Source: Natronomicrosphaera sp040876735 (GTDB lineage: Bacteria > Planctomycetota > Phycisphaerae > Phycisphaerales > Phycisphaeraceae). Taken from it: a stretch of DNA of 36,256 bases. The stretch's first letter is position 1, and each line of letters starts with the position of its first letter. Of the stretch, positions 16,054 to 24,753 are shown piece after piece. Position numbers and translations under genes: made by a program. Location of the stretch: the NCBI GenBank assembly GCA_040876735.1, contig JBBDPC010000025.1:1-36256 (forward strand), given 5' to 3'. The notes under the pieces are model-generated. The model had not been told where the DNA came from. It saw only the letters and a program-made list of their open reading frames with translations, and did not search any database.

Positions 16054-18166
16054 GCGACGTTGGCGATGGCAGGTGGTGGCGGGGGCGGCGGGGTTGGCGC
16101 TGGCGGCGGGCGTGACGTGGGCGTGCGGGCCGTACTTCGAGCAGCGCCTGCTGACGAAAAGTGAAGCGGCGGTCTTCGCCGCCCCGGCGGGTCAGTTCCC
16201 GCGCGAGATCGACCGGCTCACGCCCGAGCCGCCGGCCGGGTTGACCGCCGTGCCGGCCGACGAGGATGAAGAGCCCTATCAACAGACGGCCGCGGTCGAT
16301 GCGGCGGAGTTGCTCGAAGCGCTGACCGCCGCCGGGATGCCCGCCGAGGCACGGCGCGACCTGCTGACCGACTACCACCGCCTGCGCGACCACCTCCGCG
16401 CCCGCCACACAAAGCTGGCTGACCATCGGGAGAAGTTTGAGCCCGACGAGCGGGCCGCTGACGCGCTGCCATGGGCGGATGAGCCGGACTGGCAAGATAC
16501 GCTCGACCGCCTGCCGGTGGAATTCGCGCTTTACCTGCGTGGTGCGATCGAACATGCCCGCGGCGACGGCCCGGCCGCTCGTGAACAGTGGCGCCGACTG
16601 CTGGAGCTGCCCGCCGAGCAGCGGGCGTATCGCTCGACGTGGGCGGCGTACATGGTCGGCCGCAGTTACGTGGACGATGCGCCTGCCGAGGCCGGGGCGT
16701 GGTTCGAGCAGACGCGCCGCCTGGCCCGCGCGGGGTTCGCCGACCCGCTGGGTCTGGCGGCCGCGAGCCTTGGGTGGGAAGCCCGGGCGGCCCTGGACCG
16801 AGACCGGTACGAGCAGGCGATCGACCTCTATCTGGCACAACTGGCCACCGGCGACAACAGCGCCTACGCCTCGCTGGCGATCTGCGCCCGGTGGGTCCTG
16901 CGTGCCGATGCGGCGACGCAGCAGCGCGTCGTTCGGCATGAGGCGTCGCGTCGGGTGGTGACCGCTTACCTGCTCGCACAGGCTCATCGCCGTTGGACGA
17001 ATGAGCCGTTGGCGGAGCAGTGGCTGGGCGTGGTCCGTGGAGCCGGGCTCGATCTTGCGGAAGGGGCGGAACGGCTGGCGTGGCTGGCGTACCAGGCGGG
17101 CGACTTCGGCCTGGCGGAGCGGTGGCTGGGAATCGCGGACCCGGATGAAGCGATGACGCAGTGGCTGCAAGCGAAGCTGGCGCTGCGGGCTGGCGAGATG
17201 GAGCCGGCGATGGAGCGGCTCGCTGCCGCCAGCGCCGCCTTCCCGGCCGAGCGGGCGCACCGGACGGCAAACCAGCGGATGGCCCACGGCGCGATCGCCC
17301 CGGTCGCCGAGCGTGTGCGTGGCGAACTGGGCGTGCTTCATCTGGCGCGAGAGCAGTACATCGACGCGCTCGATCAACTGCTGCGGGCCGGCTACTGGAC
17401 CGACTCGGCCTACATCGCCGAGCGCGTCTTGAGCGTGGAGGAATTGAAAGCTTACGTCGATGCCCACTGGCCGGAACCGGAGCGGCAGGCCGACCCGTCC
17501 TATCCGACGCAGCGCATGTCGCCGGCGCAGATGGCGCGGGAAGTGCGTCACCTGCTGGCGCGTCGGCTGACCCGCCAGGGCCAGTGGCGCGAGGGCCGGC
17601 CGTACTATCCCGCCAACCTGCGCCCGGTGCTGGATGCTTACATTACCGCCATCCGCCGCGGCCACAATCGCGACCTTGACGCCGACGAGCGGGCCGAGTC
17701 GTTCTGGCAGGCGGCGCGCCTTGCCCGGCATGACGGGCTGGAACTGCTGGGCACGGCCCTGGGGCCGGACTGGCAGATCTATGGCGGGCAATTTTCCTTT
17801 GGCAGTGCGGCGAGGGAAGCGGAACGTCGGCCGGAGGAGGGCGTGGCCGCCGCCAGCGAGGACGAGCGTGACCGGCTGCGTGCCTCACTGCCCGACATCG
17901 ACAAGCGATGGCATTACCGTTACACCGCCGCGGACCATGCGTGGTCGGCGCTGGCGCTGATGCCGGACAACCACGACCGCACCGCTGAGCGTTTCATCAT
18001 CGCCGGCCAATGGCTGGCGCCGCATGACGCCGAGGCGGCCGACCGCTTCTACAAGGCGCTGGTCAACCGCTGCGGCGAGACGCCACTCGGGCGAGAGGCC
18101 GATCAGCGGCGCTGGTTTCCGTCGATCACCGAGCCGCGCGATGCTCCTTCATCCGCGGCGCGTTAA
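16031..18166 (+). CDS. Large exported protein with helical (TPR-like) repeats, DUF3142 partner
   Basis: A 711-residue protein beginning with an Arg-rich start, a hydrophobic stretch (residues 14-30) and a cysteine at C32 in TWACGPYF. This could be a signal peptide or lipoprotein signal, though the lipobox is not canonical. The body is almost entirely alpha-helical, with repeated A-x2-W/Y-x-x-G patterns (for example AARLAWLAYQAGDFGLAERWLG), suggesting tetratricopeptide-like repeats. Proteins with a CGPxF start frequently accompany DUF3142 genes. Translational overlap with the DUF3142 gene supports joint work at the cell surface or in the periplasm. No catalytic motif is seen. Confidence 0.75.
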   Translation: MSRQTNRKRRWRWQVVAGAAGLALAAGVTWACGPYFEQRLLTKSEAAVFAAPAGQFPREIDRLTPEPPAGLTAVPADEDEEPYQQTAAVDAAELLEALTAAGMPAEARRDLLTDYHRLRDHLRARHTKLADHREKFEPDERAADALPWADEPDWQDTLDRLPVEFALYLRGAIEHARGDGPAAREQWRRLLELPAEQRAYRSTWAAYMVGRSYVDDAPAEAGAWFEQTRRLARAGFADPLGLAAASLGWEARAALDRDRYEQAIDLYLAQLATGDNSAYASLAICARWVLRADAATQQRVVRHEASRRVVTAYLLAQAHRRWTNEPLAEQWLGVVRGAGLDLAEGAERLAWLAYQAGDFGLAERWLGIADPDEAMTQWLQAKLALRAGEMEPAMERLAAASAAFPAERAHRTANQRMAHGAIAPVAERVRGELGVLHLAREQYIDALDQLLRAGYWTDSAYIAERVLSVEELKAYVDAHWPEPERQADPSYPTQRMSPAQMAREVRHLLARRLTRQGQWREGRPYYPANLRPVLDAYITAIRRGHNRDLDADERAESFWQAARLARHDGLELLGTALGPDWQIYGGQFSFGSAAREAERRPEEGVAAASEDERDRLRASLPDIDKRWHYRYTAADHAWSALALMPDNHDRTAERFIIAGQWLAPHDAEAADRFYKALVNRCGETPLGREADQRRWFPSITEPRDAPSSAAR

Positions 18167-18213
18167 ACCCGGAACAGCCTTCAGGCGATCCTGTGTCTTG
18201 GGAAGCGAGGCTG

Positions 18214-18245
18214 AAAAAAAGCCGGGCGACGCGTGGTCGCCCGGC
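18214..18245 (-). terminator. Intrinsic terminator of the PEP-CTERM-like gene
   Basis: On the minus strand GCCGGGCGAC pairs perfectly with GTCGCCCGGC around a five-base loop and is followed by seven Ts. It is 57 bases beyond the stop codon at 18303. Confidence 0.9.
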
Positions 18246-18302
18246 TGTCGGGGTGGTGTCCGGGGTTTTGGAGTCACCGGCGGGGATGGATGGTGGGATG
18301 GA

Positions 18303-19106
18303 TCAGAGCGGGGCAGGAGACTGCCGCCGTCGCTTCAGGAGCAGGCCGGCGAGGAGGGCGAGGCCCGGCCCCACGGCGGCGGGGGTGGGCACCATGGCGG
18401 GGCCATTCACACTCCCATTGCCGCCGTTGCCGCCAAGGCCGTTCTCATCCACCGGTACGAGTCCGATGATGATGAGCAGGTTGGTCGTCTCGCCGTCGTT
18501 CAGGTCGACCACGCCGCTGAACGAGCCGACGTGCTCGCCGCTGCCGCCGAGGAAGCTGATCAGGTTGCCGAAGTCTTCCTCGGAGGTGATCTGCGGGCTT
18601 TGGAGGAAGCCCTGGTCGGCGCCGCCGACGGTGGCCCCGTTGTCGCCGAGGGCGGACAGGTCTGCGCCGGCGTCAAAGGCGAAGACTTCCGCCTGCCACT
18701 GGAACTGGCCTGCGCCGGCAAAGTCGCTCAGGTCCACGACAAAGGCGTTGGAGCCGCCGTTGCCGTTGCTGCGGGTGACAAGGCTGTCGGACAGGCCGTT
18801 GGCGGTGAGGACCCCGCCGGAGTCGACGAGCGAGCCGGTGCGGAACGCGTCATCGCCGGCGGTATGGACGTCGAAGGCGAAATTGAATCGGCTGTCTGGC
18901 TCGACGAGGTCGGTTGAGGCGTCGAAGCCGGTCGTCTGGACCCCGCTGCCGAAGCTGTCCAGACTGCTGCGGTTCTGGGCTGGGGCGACGCTTGCTGCCG
19001 CCACCGCCAGCGAGGCGGCGACTGTCAGCAGGCATCGTCGTGGACTGAGGATAAAACGTCGGTTTGCTTGCGTGGTGTCGCCACGGATCGGGTTTCTGGC
19101 CACCAT
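18303..19106 (-). CDS. PEP-CTERM-like sorted exported protein
   Basis: A 267-residue secreted protein. The N-terminus (basic RRFILSPRRCLLTVAASLAVAAASVAPAQ) is a long signal peptide with cleavage expected after APAQ near residue 44. The middle is Gly/Asn/Asp-rich, of the beta-sandwich surface type, with no cysteines. The C-terminus has the three-part sorting signal: VPTPAA, a hydrophobic helix (GPGLALLAGLLL) and KRRR. In exosortase systems the hydrophobic tail is removed and the protein is anchored or released at the cell surface. No exosortase is in the window. AAGGAG precedes the ATG; a longer frame to 19238 is not supported. The precise role is unknown. Confidence 0.85.
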   Translation of the reverse strand: MVARNPIRGDTTQANRRFILSPRRCLLTVAASLAVAAASVAPAQNRSSLDSFGSGVQTTGFDASTDLVEPDSRFNFAFDVHTAGDDAFRTGSLVDSGGVLTANGLSDSLVTRSNGNGGSNAFVVDLSDFAGAGQFQWQAEVFAFDAGADLSALGDNGATVGGADQGFLQSPQITSEEDFGNLISFLGGSGEHVGSFSGVVDLNDGETTNLLIIIGLVPVDENGLGGNGGNGSVNGPAMVPTPAAVGPGLALLAGLLLKRRRQSPAPL

Positions 19107-19519
19107 GGTTCTCCTTCTCTTTCTCCTGGGTAGGTCTTTCTCTCCCCGGCTGCAACGTTGGCCTGCCGCCCCCCGAGTCCGTTCCCCGACAGGGTGAATG
19201 GCTCCGAATGCCGGTGTCTCCGTCCGAATTATTGGCACGGGAGGGTGGAGAAGGCAATGACGCTCCGATCCCTGGATCGCAATAGCTTCTTCTGGTATAG
19301 CGGTTTAAGGTTGAGATCGTGGCGGCGGGGCGGTGTTGTCGAGTTTACAAAACGTGGTGTTTGCGAAGGTTACGTGCATGGCCACGTGCGGGCGGGGGCG
19401 GGCGGGTCGGCTGCGCCCGGGGGAGCCGGGGGTCGGATTGGGGGCGACGCCGATGGCCTGTCAAGGCGGGCGCGGAGCGGGCGGTCGTGGTGAGAGAGGG
19501 GGGCGCGGGGGGTAACCAG
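19107..19519. other. Non-coding region between the PEP-CTERM-like gene and the korB terminator
   Basis: About 410 bases. The frames here translate into Gly/Arg-rich nonsense and have no ribosome sites. An AT-richer patch around 19280-19350 is the likely promoter zone for the gene to its left, but no clear -35/-10 pair is present. Confidence 0.5.
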
Positions 19520-19549
19520 AAAAAAAGCCCACGACGTGAGGCCGTGGGT
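19520..19549 (-). terminator. Intrinsic terminator of the korAB operon
   Basis: On the minus strand CCCACG/CGTGGG forms a six-base-pair stem, extended by a G-T pair, and is followed by seven Ts. It lies about 110 bases beyond the korB stop; a copy of the palindromic repeat family fills part of the gap. Confidence 0.75.
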
Positions 19550-19550
19550 A

Positions 19551-19625
19551 GTGGGATACTTTCAAAGTGGGGCGGGCGCCAAAGCCCGCCTCACCAGGCA
19601 AGCAAAGGACACCACTGCCAGGCCG
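19551..19625. repeat. Palindromic repeat family, locus 3
   Basis: GTGGGATACTTTCAAAGTGG followed by GGCGGGCGCC matches the leftward copy at 5182-5213 (complement AGTGGGACATTTTC then AAAGTGGGGCGGGCGC). The far part AGCAAAGGACACCACTGCC matches 8291-8309 in 14 of 19 bases. It lies between the korB stop codon and its terminator, so it is transcribed. Confidence 0.7.
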
Positions 19626-19659
19626 TGGGCTTCGGTAGATCGCTGCAAGCGGCGGTGAG

Positions 19660-20712
19660 TCAGTCGTGCAAGCCGTGCGCCGCGTCGCTGGCGTTGGCGA
19701 TGATGTAGGTGTCGCCGTCGTTGAACAGGTCTTCGAGTGAGCCGGGGCCGCGGGCCTCGATCGCCTGCTGCACCTGCTGGCCGAGCAGGTCTTCGTAGCA
19801 GTGGTCCTCCATGGCGTAGAAGACGCCCACCGGCTCGGGGAACTCGGGATGCCGCATCCGGCTGAGCATGAACGCCAGCCCCTCGTCCGTCTCGTCATGG
19901 AACAGCAGGTCGTCCTCGCTCACGCCATCGCCGCTGGCTCCGAGTTTGACCACCTCCAGGCGATGCCCGTTGAGGCGCAGCCCCTTGTCGCGGTCCTTGC
20001 CGAAGATCATCGGCTTGCCGTGCTGGAGGCGGAGGAGGTTGTCTTCCTTCGTGTCCTTGTCGGTGGCGTACTCGAACGACTTGTGGTTGAAGACGTTGCA
20101 GTCCTGGTAGATCTCGACGAACGACGCGCCCTTGTGCCTGGCGGCGCGTTCGAGCAGGTCGCCGAGATCTTTGTCGATGTCCACACCCCGGCCGACGAAG
20201 CTGGCCTCGGCGGCGAGGGCGATCGAGATCGGGTTCACCGGGAAATCGAGCGACCCCATCGGGCTGGACTTGGTCTTTTTGCCCACTTCGGAGGTGGGGG
20301 AGTACTGCCCCTTGGTCAAGCCGTAGATGCGGTTGTTGAACAGCATCAGGTTGAGGTTGACGTTGCGGCGGAGCACGTGCATGAGGTGGTTGCCGCCGAT
20401 CGAGAGCATGTCGCCGTCACCGCCGACGACCCAGACGTCGAGGTCGGGGTTGGCGAGCTTGATGCCGGTGGCGAAGGTGGGTCCGCGGCCGTGGATGGAG
20501 TGGAACCCGTAGGTGTTCATGTAGTACGGGAACCGCGCGGCACAGCCGATGCCGGAGACGAAGACGGTCTTCTCTTTGCGCAGGCCCATCTTGGCCGCAA
20601 CCTTGCGGACCTGGTTGAGGATGGCATAGTCGCCGCAGCCCGGGCACCAGCGCACGTCCTGATCGGAGGCGAAGTCCTTGGGCTTGAGCACGGTGAGGTT
20701 CTTGTCGGCCAT
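19660..20712 (-). CDS. korB: 2-oxoacid:ferredoxin oxidoreductase, beta subunit
   Basis: This 350-residue subunit binds thiamine diphosphate and one [4Fe-4S] cluster, and with KorA converts a 2-oxoacid (2-oxoglutarate is most likely by family) plus CoA to the acyl-CoA, reducing ferredoxin. The cluster cysteines are C23, C26 (WCPGCGD), C57 (GIGCAAR) and C205 (YQDCNVFN). The TPP motif is GDGDMLSIGGNH at 98-109, closing at NN (126-127). The length is typical for KorB. The ATG has AAGGA about 12 bases upstream. Two unrelated small genes separate it from korA. Pyruvate is an alternative substrate. Confidence 0.9.
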   Translation of the reverse strand: MADKNLTVLKPKDFASDQDVRWCPGCGDYAILNQVRKVAAKMGLRKEKTVFVSGIGCAARFPYYMNTYGFHSIHGRGPTFATGIKLANPDLDVWVVGGDGDMLSIGGNHLMHVLRRNVNLNLMLFNNRIYGLTKGQYSPTSEVGKKTKSSPMGSLDFPVNPISIALAAEASFVGRGVDIDKDLGDLLERAARHKGASFVEIYQDCNVFNHKSFEYATDKDTKEDNLLRLQHGKPMIFGKDRDKGLRLNGHRLEVVKLGASGDGVSEDDLLFHDETDEGLAFMLSRMRHPEFPEPVGVFYAMEDHCYEDLLGQQVQQAIEARGPGSLEDLFNDGDTYIIANASDAAHGLHD

Positions 20713-20727
20713 GGTGTGAAACGTCCT

Positions 20728-20976
20728 TCAACCCGCCTTTTTATGGTTGCGGCGATTCGATGCGGGTTTTACTTCCAGATTCGTGACGAGCATGACATCA
20801 ATGATGTCGTATGCGTCTTCTTCAGTCGGCGAGGCGACGAGCACTGTTCGGCCACCACGAAGCGGCATGAGAAACTCGGGGTACTGCACCGAGATTTCCT
20901 TACCGTTGGCAAGGTGAATAACAAACGGCCGGAACGGCTCAGCCTTCCACAGTTGGCGCAGTTGGTCGATCGTCAT
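20728..20976 (-). CDS. Small planctomycete-type conserved protein of unknown function
   Basis: An 82-residue protein starting MTIDQLRQLWKAEPFRPFVI, followed by a beta-rich core (HLANGKEISVQYPEFLMP, RTVLVAS, IIDVMLVTNLEV). I recall this pattern as a common, often multi-copy small family in planctomycetes; its function is unknown. It has no membrane helix and no cysteine. Its ATG overlaps the stop codon of the upstream gene (ATGA), so the two are translationally coupled. AAGGGGAA lies upstream. The codon usage looks less GC-rich than in korA and korB. Confidence 0.75.
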   Translation of the reverse strand: MTIDQLRQLWKAEPFRPFVIHLANGKEISVQYPEFLMPLRGGRTVLVASPTEEDAYDIIDVMLVTNLEVKPASNRRNHKKAG

Positions 20977-21353
20977 GCTGAACCGTTCCCCTTCGTCGAG
21001 TGTGCGATTGAAGAAGCTCGCTGATGCCGAGCCAGGAGGATGGTAACCGGCCCCATTATGACGAAGCCCACCAAACCAACTCCGATGCCTTGGCCATCCC
21101 AAAACCCATGGTACGCATGAAACGCCGCCGCATACCCGATCCACGTTCCTGCGACCTCAAGCAGTGTTTGTGATGCATCAAGTCGGTCATCTTTCCGGTG
21201 CAGATAGGGAATCAGCAGGCAGACACCGACAGGTAACACCAGCAACAGCAGATTCAATGGGAACGTGGAGATAACCGATGGAAGAGCCACGAGTGCCCCA
21301 GCGACCACGAGCGATGCTGATAGAACAAACGCTTGTTTTGGATCGGTAAGCAT
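20973..21353 (-). CDS. Small integral membrane protein between korA and korB
   Basis: A 126-residue protein with four hydrophobic segments: roughly residues 8-28, 33-50, 65-80 and 90-108, separated by short charged loops (YLHRKDDRLDAS, then FHAYHGFWDGQG). I recognise no family. Its stop codon overlaps the start of the next small gene by four bases. Its DNA is visibly less GC-rich than korA upstream. Position in the korAB transcript suggests co-expression but gives no function; a role in ferredoxin or redox metabolism would be a guess. Confidence 0.7.
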   Translation of the reverse strand: MLTDPKQAFVLSASLVVAGALVALPSVISTFPLNLLLLVLPVGVCLLIPYLHRKDDRLDASQTLLEVAGTWIGYAAAFHAYHGFWDGQGIGVGLVGFVIMGPVTILLARHQRASSIAHSTKGNGSA

Positions 21354-21394
21354 GGAGGGCTTCTTTCAACTCGTTCCAGTGAATGACCCCCTGA

Positions 21395-23374
21395 TCATAT
21401 CTCCAACCCCTGCCCCTTCGGATCAACCTTCCCGTCCACCGGCATCAGCGACTCCGCATCGCCCCAGTCGCCCGAGAGCATCAGGTTGATCGCCTGATGC
21501 ACTTCCTCGACCAGGAACGGCTTGCCCTGCATCTTGTTCAGGCCGCGGGCGTCCACGAGATACTTGCCACGCACGAGCATCCGCAACTGCCCGGTGTTCA
21601 GCTCCGGCACGAGCACCTGCTTGAACCGCTTGAGCACGTCGCCGAGGTTGCGCGGCAGCGGATTCAGGTGACGCAGGTGCGCCGCCGCCACCTTCTTGCC
21701 CTCCGCCCGCGCCTGGCGCACGGCGGTGAGGATCGCCCCGTACGTCCCGCCCCAGCCGAGCACGAGCAGGTCGCCCGACGCGTCGCCGGACGGCTCGATC
21801 GGCGGAATATGCTCGGCGATCTTCTCCAGCTTCGCCTGACGCAGCCGGGTCATCATCTGGTGGTTGTCCGGCTCATATGAAACGCTGCCCGTCACGTTCG
21901 CCTTCTCCAGCCCGCCGATGCGATGCTCCAGCCCCGCCGTGCCCGGTAAAGCCCACGGCCGCACGAGATTCTCATCCCGCTTGTACGGCTCAAACGCCTC
22001 GCCCTCGGCGAGCGGCCCGGTCGGGTGCGTCACCTCGATCTTGTCGAACTGCGACGCATCAGGCACGGGCCAGGGCTCGGCGCCGTTGGCCAGGTAGCCT
22101 TCGCTGAGCACGATCACGGGCACCATGTGCTGCAGGCTCAGCCGGGCGGCCTCGATGCCGATGTCAAAGCAATCGCCGGGCGACTGCGGCGCGAGGACGA
22201 CAGCCGGGCATTCGCCGTTGCGGCCGAACAGGGCCATCAGCAGGTCCGCCTGCTCCGTCTTGGTGGGCAGGCCGGTCGAGGGCCCGCCGCGCTGGACATT
22301 GACCACGACCAGCGGCAGTTCGGTCATGACGGCGAGGCCGATGGCTTCACCCTTGAGCGCCAGGCCCGGGCCGGACGTGCCGCAGATGCCGAGTTGCCCG
22401 GCGAAGCTGGCGCCGATGGCGGCGCCGACGGCGGCGATCTCGTCCTCGGCCTGGAAGGTCTTGACGCCGAAGTGGCGCATGCCGGCGAGGTAGTGCAGGA
22501 TGTCGCTGGCGGGCGTGATCGGATACGAGCAGTAGATGATCGACTTCTCAGCCAGCTTGCCGCCGGTGATCAGGCCCATCGCCAGCGCTTCGTTGCCGGT
22601 GATCTTGCGATACTTGCCCGGCGCGATGGCCGCCTTGGCGACCTGGTAGCGGACGGGGAAGATCTCGGCGGTTTCACCGAAGAAGTAGCCGGCCTTGAGG
22701 GCCTTGACGTTCGCCTCGGCGACCTGCGGCAGCTTCTTCTTCTTGCCGAAGTACTCTTCGAGGTAGTGGACGGTGGTGTCCAGCGGGCGTTCGTAGAGCC
22801 AGTAGATCAGGCCCAGCGCGTACATGTTCTTGCAGCGGTTGACGTCCTTGGCGCCCATGCCGGTCTCTTCGAGGGCCTCGGCGTTGAGGCGGGTGATGGG
22901 CACCTTGTAGAGCTTGTAGTGGCGGACGTATTTTTCGTCTTCGATCGGGTTGTAGCCGTCGGTGTAGCCGGCCTTGCGGAGCGAGACCTTCTCGAATTCG
23001 GATTCGTTGACGATGACGATGCCGCCGGGCTCGACGTCGGCGATGTGGGCCTTGAAGGCGGCGGGGTTCATGGCGATCAGGACGTTGACCTGGTCGCCGG
23101 GGGTGAAGATATCCTGGCTGGCGAAGTTGATCTGGAAGCCGGAGACGCCTGCGACGGTGCCGGCGGGGGCGCGGATCTCGGCGGGGAAGTCGGGCAGGGT
23201 GGCAATGTCGTTACCCAGGATGGCCGACGTGTCGGTGAACTGCGTGCCGGCGAGCTGCATACCATCGCCCGAGTCGCCGGCGAGGCGTACGACCACGGAG
23301 CTGCGCTGCTCGGTGGCGCGAGCCTTCTGCTTGAGTTGCGCGTTTTCGTCACCAGGGCCTGCGTCGACGGACAT
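21395..23374 (-). CDS. korA: 2-oxoacid:ferredoxin oxidoreductase, fused gamma-alpha subunit
   Basis: A 659-residue subunit with the gamma domain fused in front of the alpha domain. The gamma part (about residues 27-200) contains GDSGDGMQLAG and the EIRAPAGTVAGVSGFQI segment; the alpha part starts with the pyrimidine-binding motif YCSYPITPASD near 281-291, then EDEIAAVGAAIGASFAG and TSGPGLALKGEAIGLA. It pairs with KorB to bind the substrate and TPP. No ferredoxin-like delta domain is present. GGGAGGAA lies upstream of the chosen ATG (an ATG at 23392 is an alternative). A good promoter is just upstream, divergent from nadA. Confidence 0.92.
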   Translation of the reverse strand: MSVDAGPGDENAQLKQKARATEQRSSVVVRLAGDSGDGMQLAGTQFTDTSAILGNDIATLPDFPAEIRAPAGTVAGVSGFQINFASQDIFTPGDQVNVLIAMNPAAFKAHIADVEPGGIVIVNESEFEKVSLRKAGYTDGYNPIEDEKYVRHYKLYKVPITRLNAEALEETGMGAKDVNRCKNMYALGLIYWLYERPLDTTVHYLEEYFGKKKKLPQVAEANVKALKAGYFFGETAEIFPVRYQVAKAAIAPGKYRKITGNEALAMGLITGGKLAEKSIIYCSYPITPASDILHYLAGMRHFGVKTFQAEDEIAAVGAAIGASFAGQLGICGTSGPGLALKGEAIGLAVMTELPLVVVNVQRGGPSTGLPTKTEQADLLMALFGRNGECPAVVLAPQSPGDCFDIGIEAARLSLQHMVPVIVLSEGYLANGAEPWPVPDASQFDKIEVTHPTGPLAEGEAFEPYKRDENLVRPWALPGTAGLEHRIGGLEKANVTGSVSYEPDNHQMMTRLRQAKLEKIAEHIPPIEPSGDASGDLLVLGWGGTYGAILTAVRQARAEGKKVAAAHLRHLNPLPRNLGDVLKRFKQVLVPELNTGQLRMLVRGKYLVDARGLNKMQGKPFLVEEVHQAINLMLSGDWGDAESLMPVDGKVDPKGQGLEI

Positions 23375-23429
23375 ACTGAGATTCCTCCCCATAGCGTCCA
23401 TGGAGGTTGCGAAAAAAGCCAATTCGTCG

Positions 23430-23458
23430 ATTGTAGGGAACGTCCCGCCGGTTGCCAA
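23430..23458 (-). promoter_or_regulatory. Predicted sigma-70 promoter for the korAB operon
   Basis: TTGGCA (complement of 23453-23458), 17-bp spacer, TACAAT (complement of 23430-23435), each five of six to consensus. Transcription would start near 23423, giving a leader of about 49 bases. Confidence 0.7.
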
Positions 23459-23469
23459 CAGCCGCCGCC

Positions 23470-23498
23470 TTCCCTGGCAGGGGATGGTCCGGTATAAT
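23470..23498 (+). promoter_or_regulatory. Predicted promoter for nadA
   Basis: A perfect TATAAT (23493-23498) lies 26-38 bases before the nadA ATG; the -35 candidate TTCCCT (23470-23475) is weak. Transcription would start near 23505. Confidence 0.5.
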
Positions 23499-23530
23499 GG
23501 TTGATTCACCCTGAAAGGGGGCTTTTGCCT

Positions 23531-24718
23531 ATGTTGTGGCAACCACCGCTGCCCGAACGCTATACCTCCATGTCCGAAGCCGAGCTGGCCGCCGCGATCA
23601 CCGCGCGCAAGGCCGAGTTGGGCACGGACCTGATCATCCTCGGCCACCATTACCAGCAGGACGAGGTCGTCCAGTTTGCCGACTTCACCGGCGACAGCTT
23701 CAAGCTCAGCCAGGAAGCCGCCGACCGCGTCAAGGCCGCCGGGGCGAAGTACGTCATCTTCTGCGGCGTGCACTTCATGGCCGAGTCGGCCGACATCCTC
23801 ACGCCCGACGACGTGGCCGTGATCCTGCCCGACCTCAGCGCCGGCTGCTCCATGGCGGACATGGCCGACTACGACCAGACCGTCGAAGCATGGAACGAGA
23901 TTCACGAGGCGACCGAGGGCACGAACACGCGCGTCATCCCCGTGACGTACATGAACTCCTCGGCCGCCATCAAGTCGTTCGTCGGCGAACATGGCGGGGC
24001 GGTCTGCACCTCCAGCAACTGCCACAAGGTGTTCCAGTGGGCCCTGGCGGGCGGCGACACGCCGTTGGCCGAGGGCGAGCAGGTGAAGATCCTCTTCCTG
24101 CCCGACCAGCACCTTGGGCGCAACACCGCCGCGGCGCTGGGCTACGACGTGCAGCGCGACATGGCCCTGTGGGACCCGCGCCACGCCGACGGCTTCGGCG
24201 GCCTCGACGACGAGACGATCCAGCGGGCGACGTTCCTGCTCTGGAAGGGGCATTGCTCGGTGCACAAGCTGTTCCGGCCCGAGCATGTGCAGCAGATCCG
24301 CGACCTCTGGCCCGACGTGACGGTGATGGTCCATCCCGAATGCGACCACGAAGTCGTGAAGCTCGCCGACCGCACCGGCTCGACCGAGGGCATCATCCAG
24401 GCGATCGAGACCGCGCCCAAGGGCAGCCGGTGGGCGATCGGCACGGAGGTGCATCTGGTCAACCGGCTGGCGAAGTTGGCCGAGCAGCGCGGCGTCACCG
24501 CCCGCATCCTCAGCGACTGCCAGTGCCTGTGCACGACGATGTACCGCATCGACATGCCGCACCTGCTCTGGACGATGGACAACCTCGTCGAGGGCAAGGT
24601 GGTGAACCAGATCAAGGTGCATCCGACCGTGCGGCAGTGGTCGCTGCGGGCGCTGGACCGAATGCTCACGATCACCGGCGCCGCCCCGCTTCAGGTGGAT
24701 GCCGTGGCCGCCGGTTGA
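23531..24718 (+). CDS. nadA: Quinolinate synthase A
   Basis: This 395-residue [4Fe-4S] enzyme condenses iminoaspartate with dihydroxyacetone phosphate to make quinolinate in NAD synthesis. Its three-fold pseudo-symmetry and key motifs are present: ILGHHYQQDEV (36-46), FCGVHFMAESADIL, cluster cysteine C106 (SAGCSMAD), PDQHLGRN, C242 (GHCSVH), HPEC with C271, and the C-terminal CxCxC (C330, C332, C334) that carries the third ligand. It is the longer form, with an insert relative to the short E. coli and Thermotoga types. AAAGGGGG precedes the ATG; a GTG-like longer frame from 23501 is less likely. nadB and nadC are not nearby. Confidence 0.95.
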   Translation: MLWQPPLPERYTSMSEAELAAAITARKAELGTDLIILGHHYQQDEVVQFADFTGDSFKLSQEAADRVKAAGAKYVIFCGVHFMAESADILTPDDVAVILPDLSAGCSMADMADYDQTVEAWNEIHEATEGTNTRVIPVTYMNSSAAIKSFVGEHGGAVCTSSNCHKVFQWALAGGDTPLAEGEQVKILFLPDQHLGRNTAAALGYDVQRDMALWDPRHADGFGGLDDETIQRATFLLWKGHCSVHKLFRPEHVQQIRDLWPDVTVMVHPECDHEVVKLADRTGSTEGIIQAIETAPKGSRWAIGTEVHLVNRLAKLAEQRGVTARILSDCQCLCTTMYRIDMPHLLWTMDNLVEGKVVNQIKVHPTVRQWSLRALDRMLTITGAAPLQVDAVAAG

Positions 24719-24753
24719 GGCGGGGGTGCATGCGGGTACTCTTGATTGAGCAT

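Noticed and set aside
14614..17791. Long minus-strand frames (14614-16032, 15815-17791) opposite the DUF3142 pair
   Set aside because: Antisense shadow composition, no recognisable motifs, no start signals.
19801..21024. 407-codon plus-strand frame opposite korB
   Set aside because: korB has complete cysteine and TPP motifs on the other strand; the plus frame has none.
22025..23497. 490-codon plus-strand frame opposite korA
   Set aside because: Shadow of korA; it reads as Val/Ala/Gly-rich sequence with no family features.
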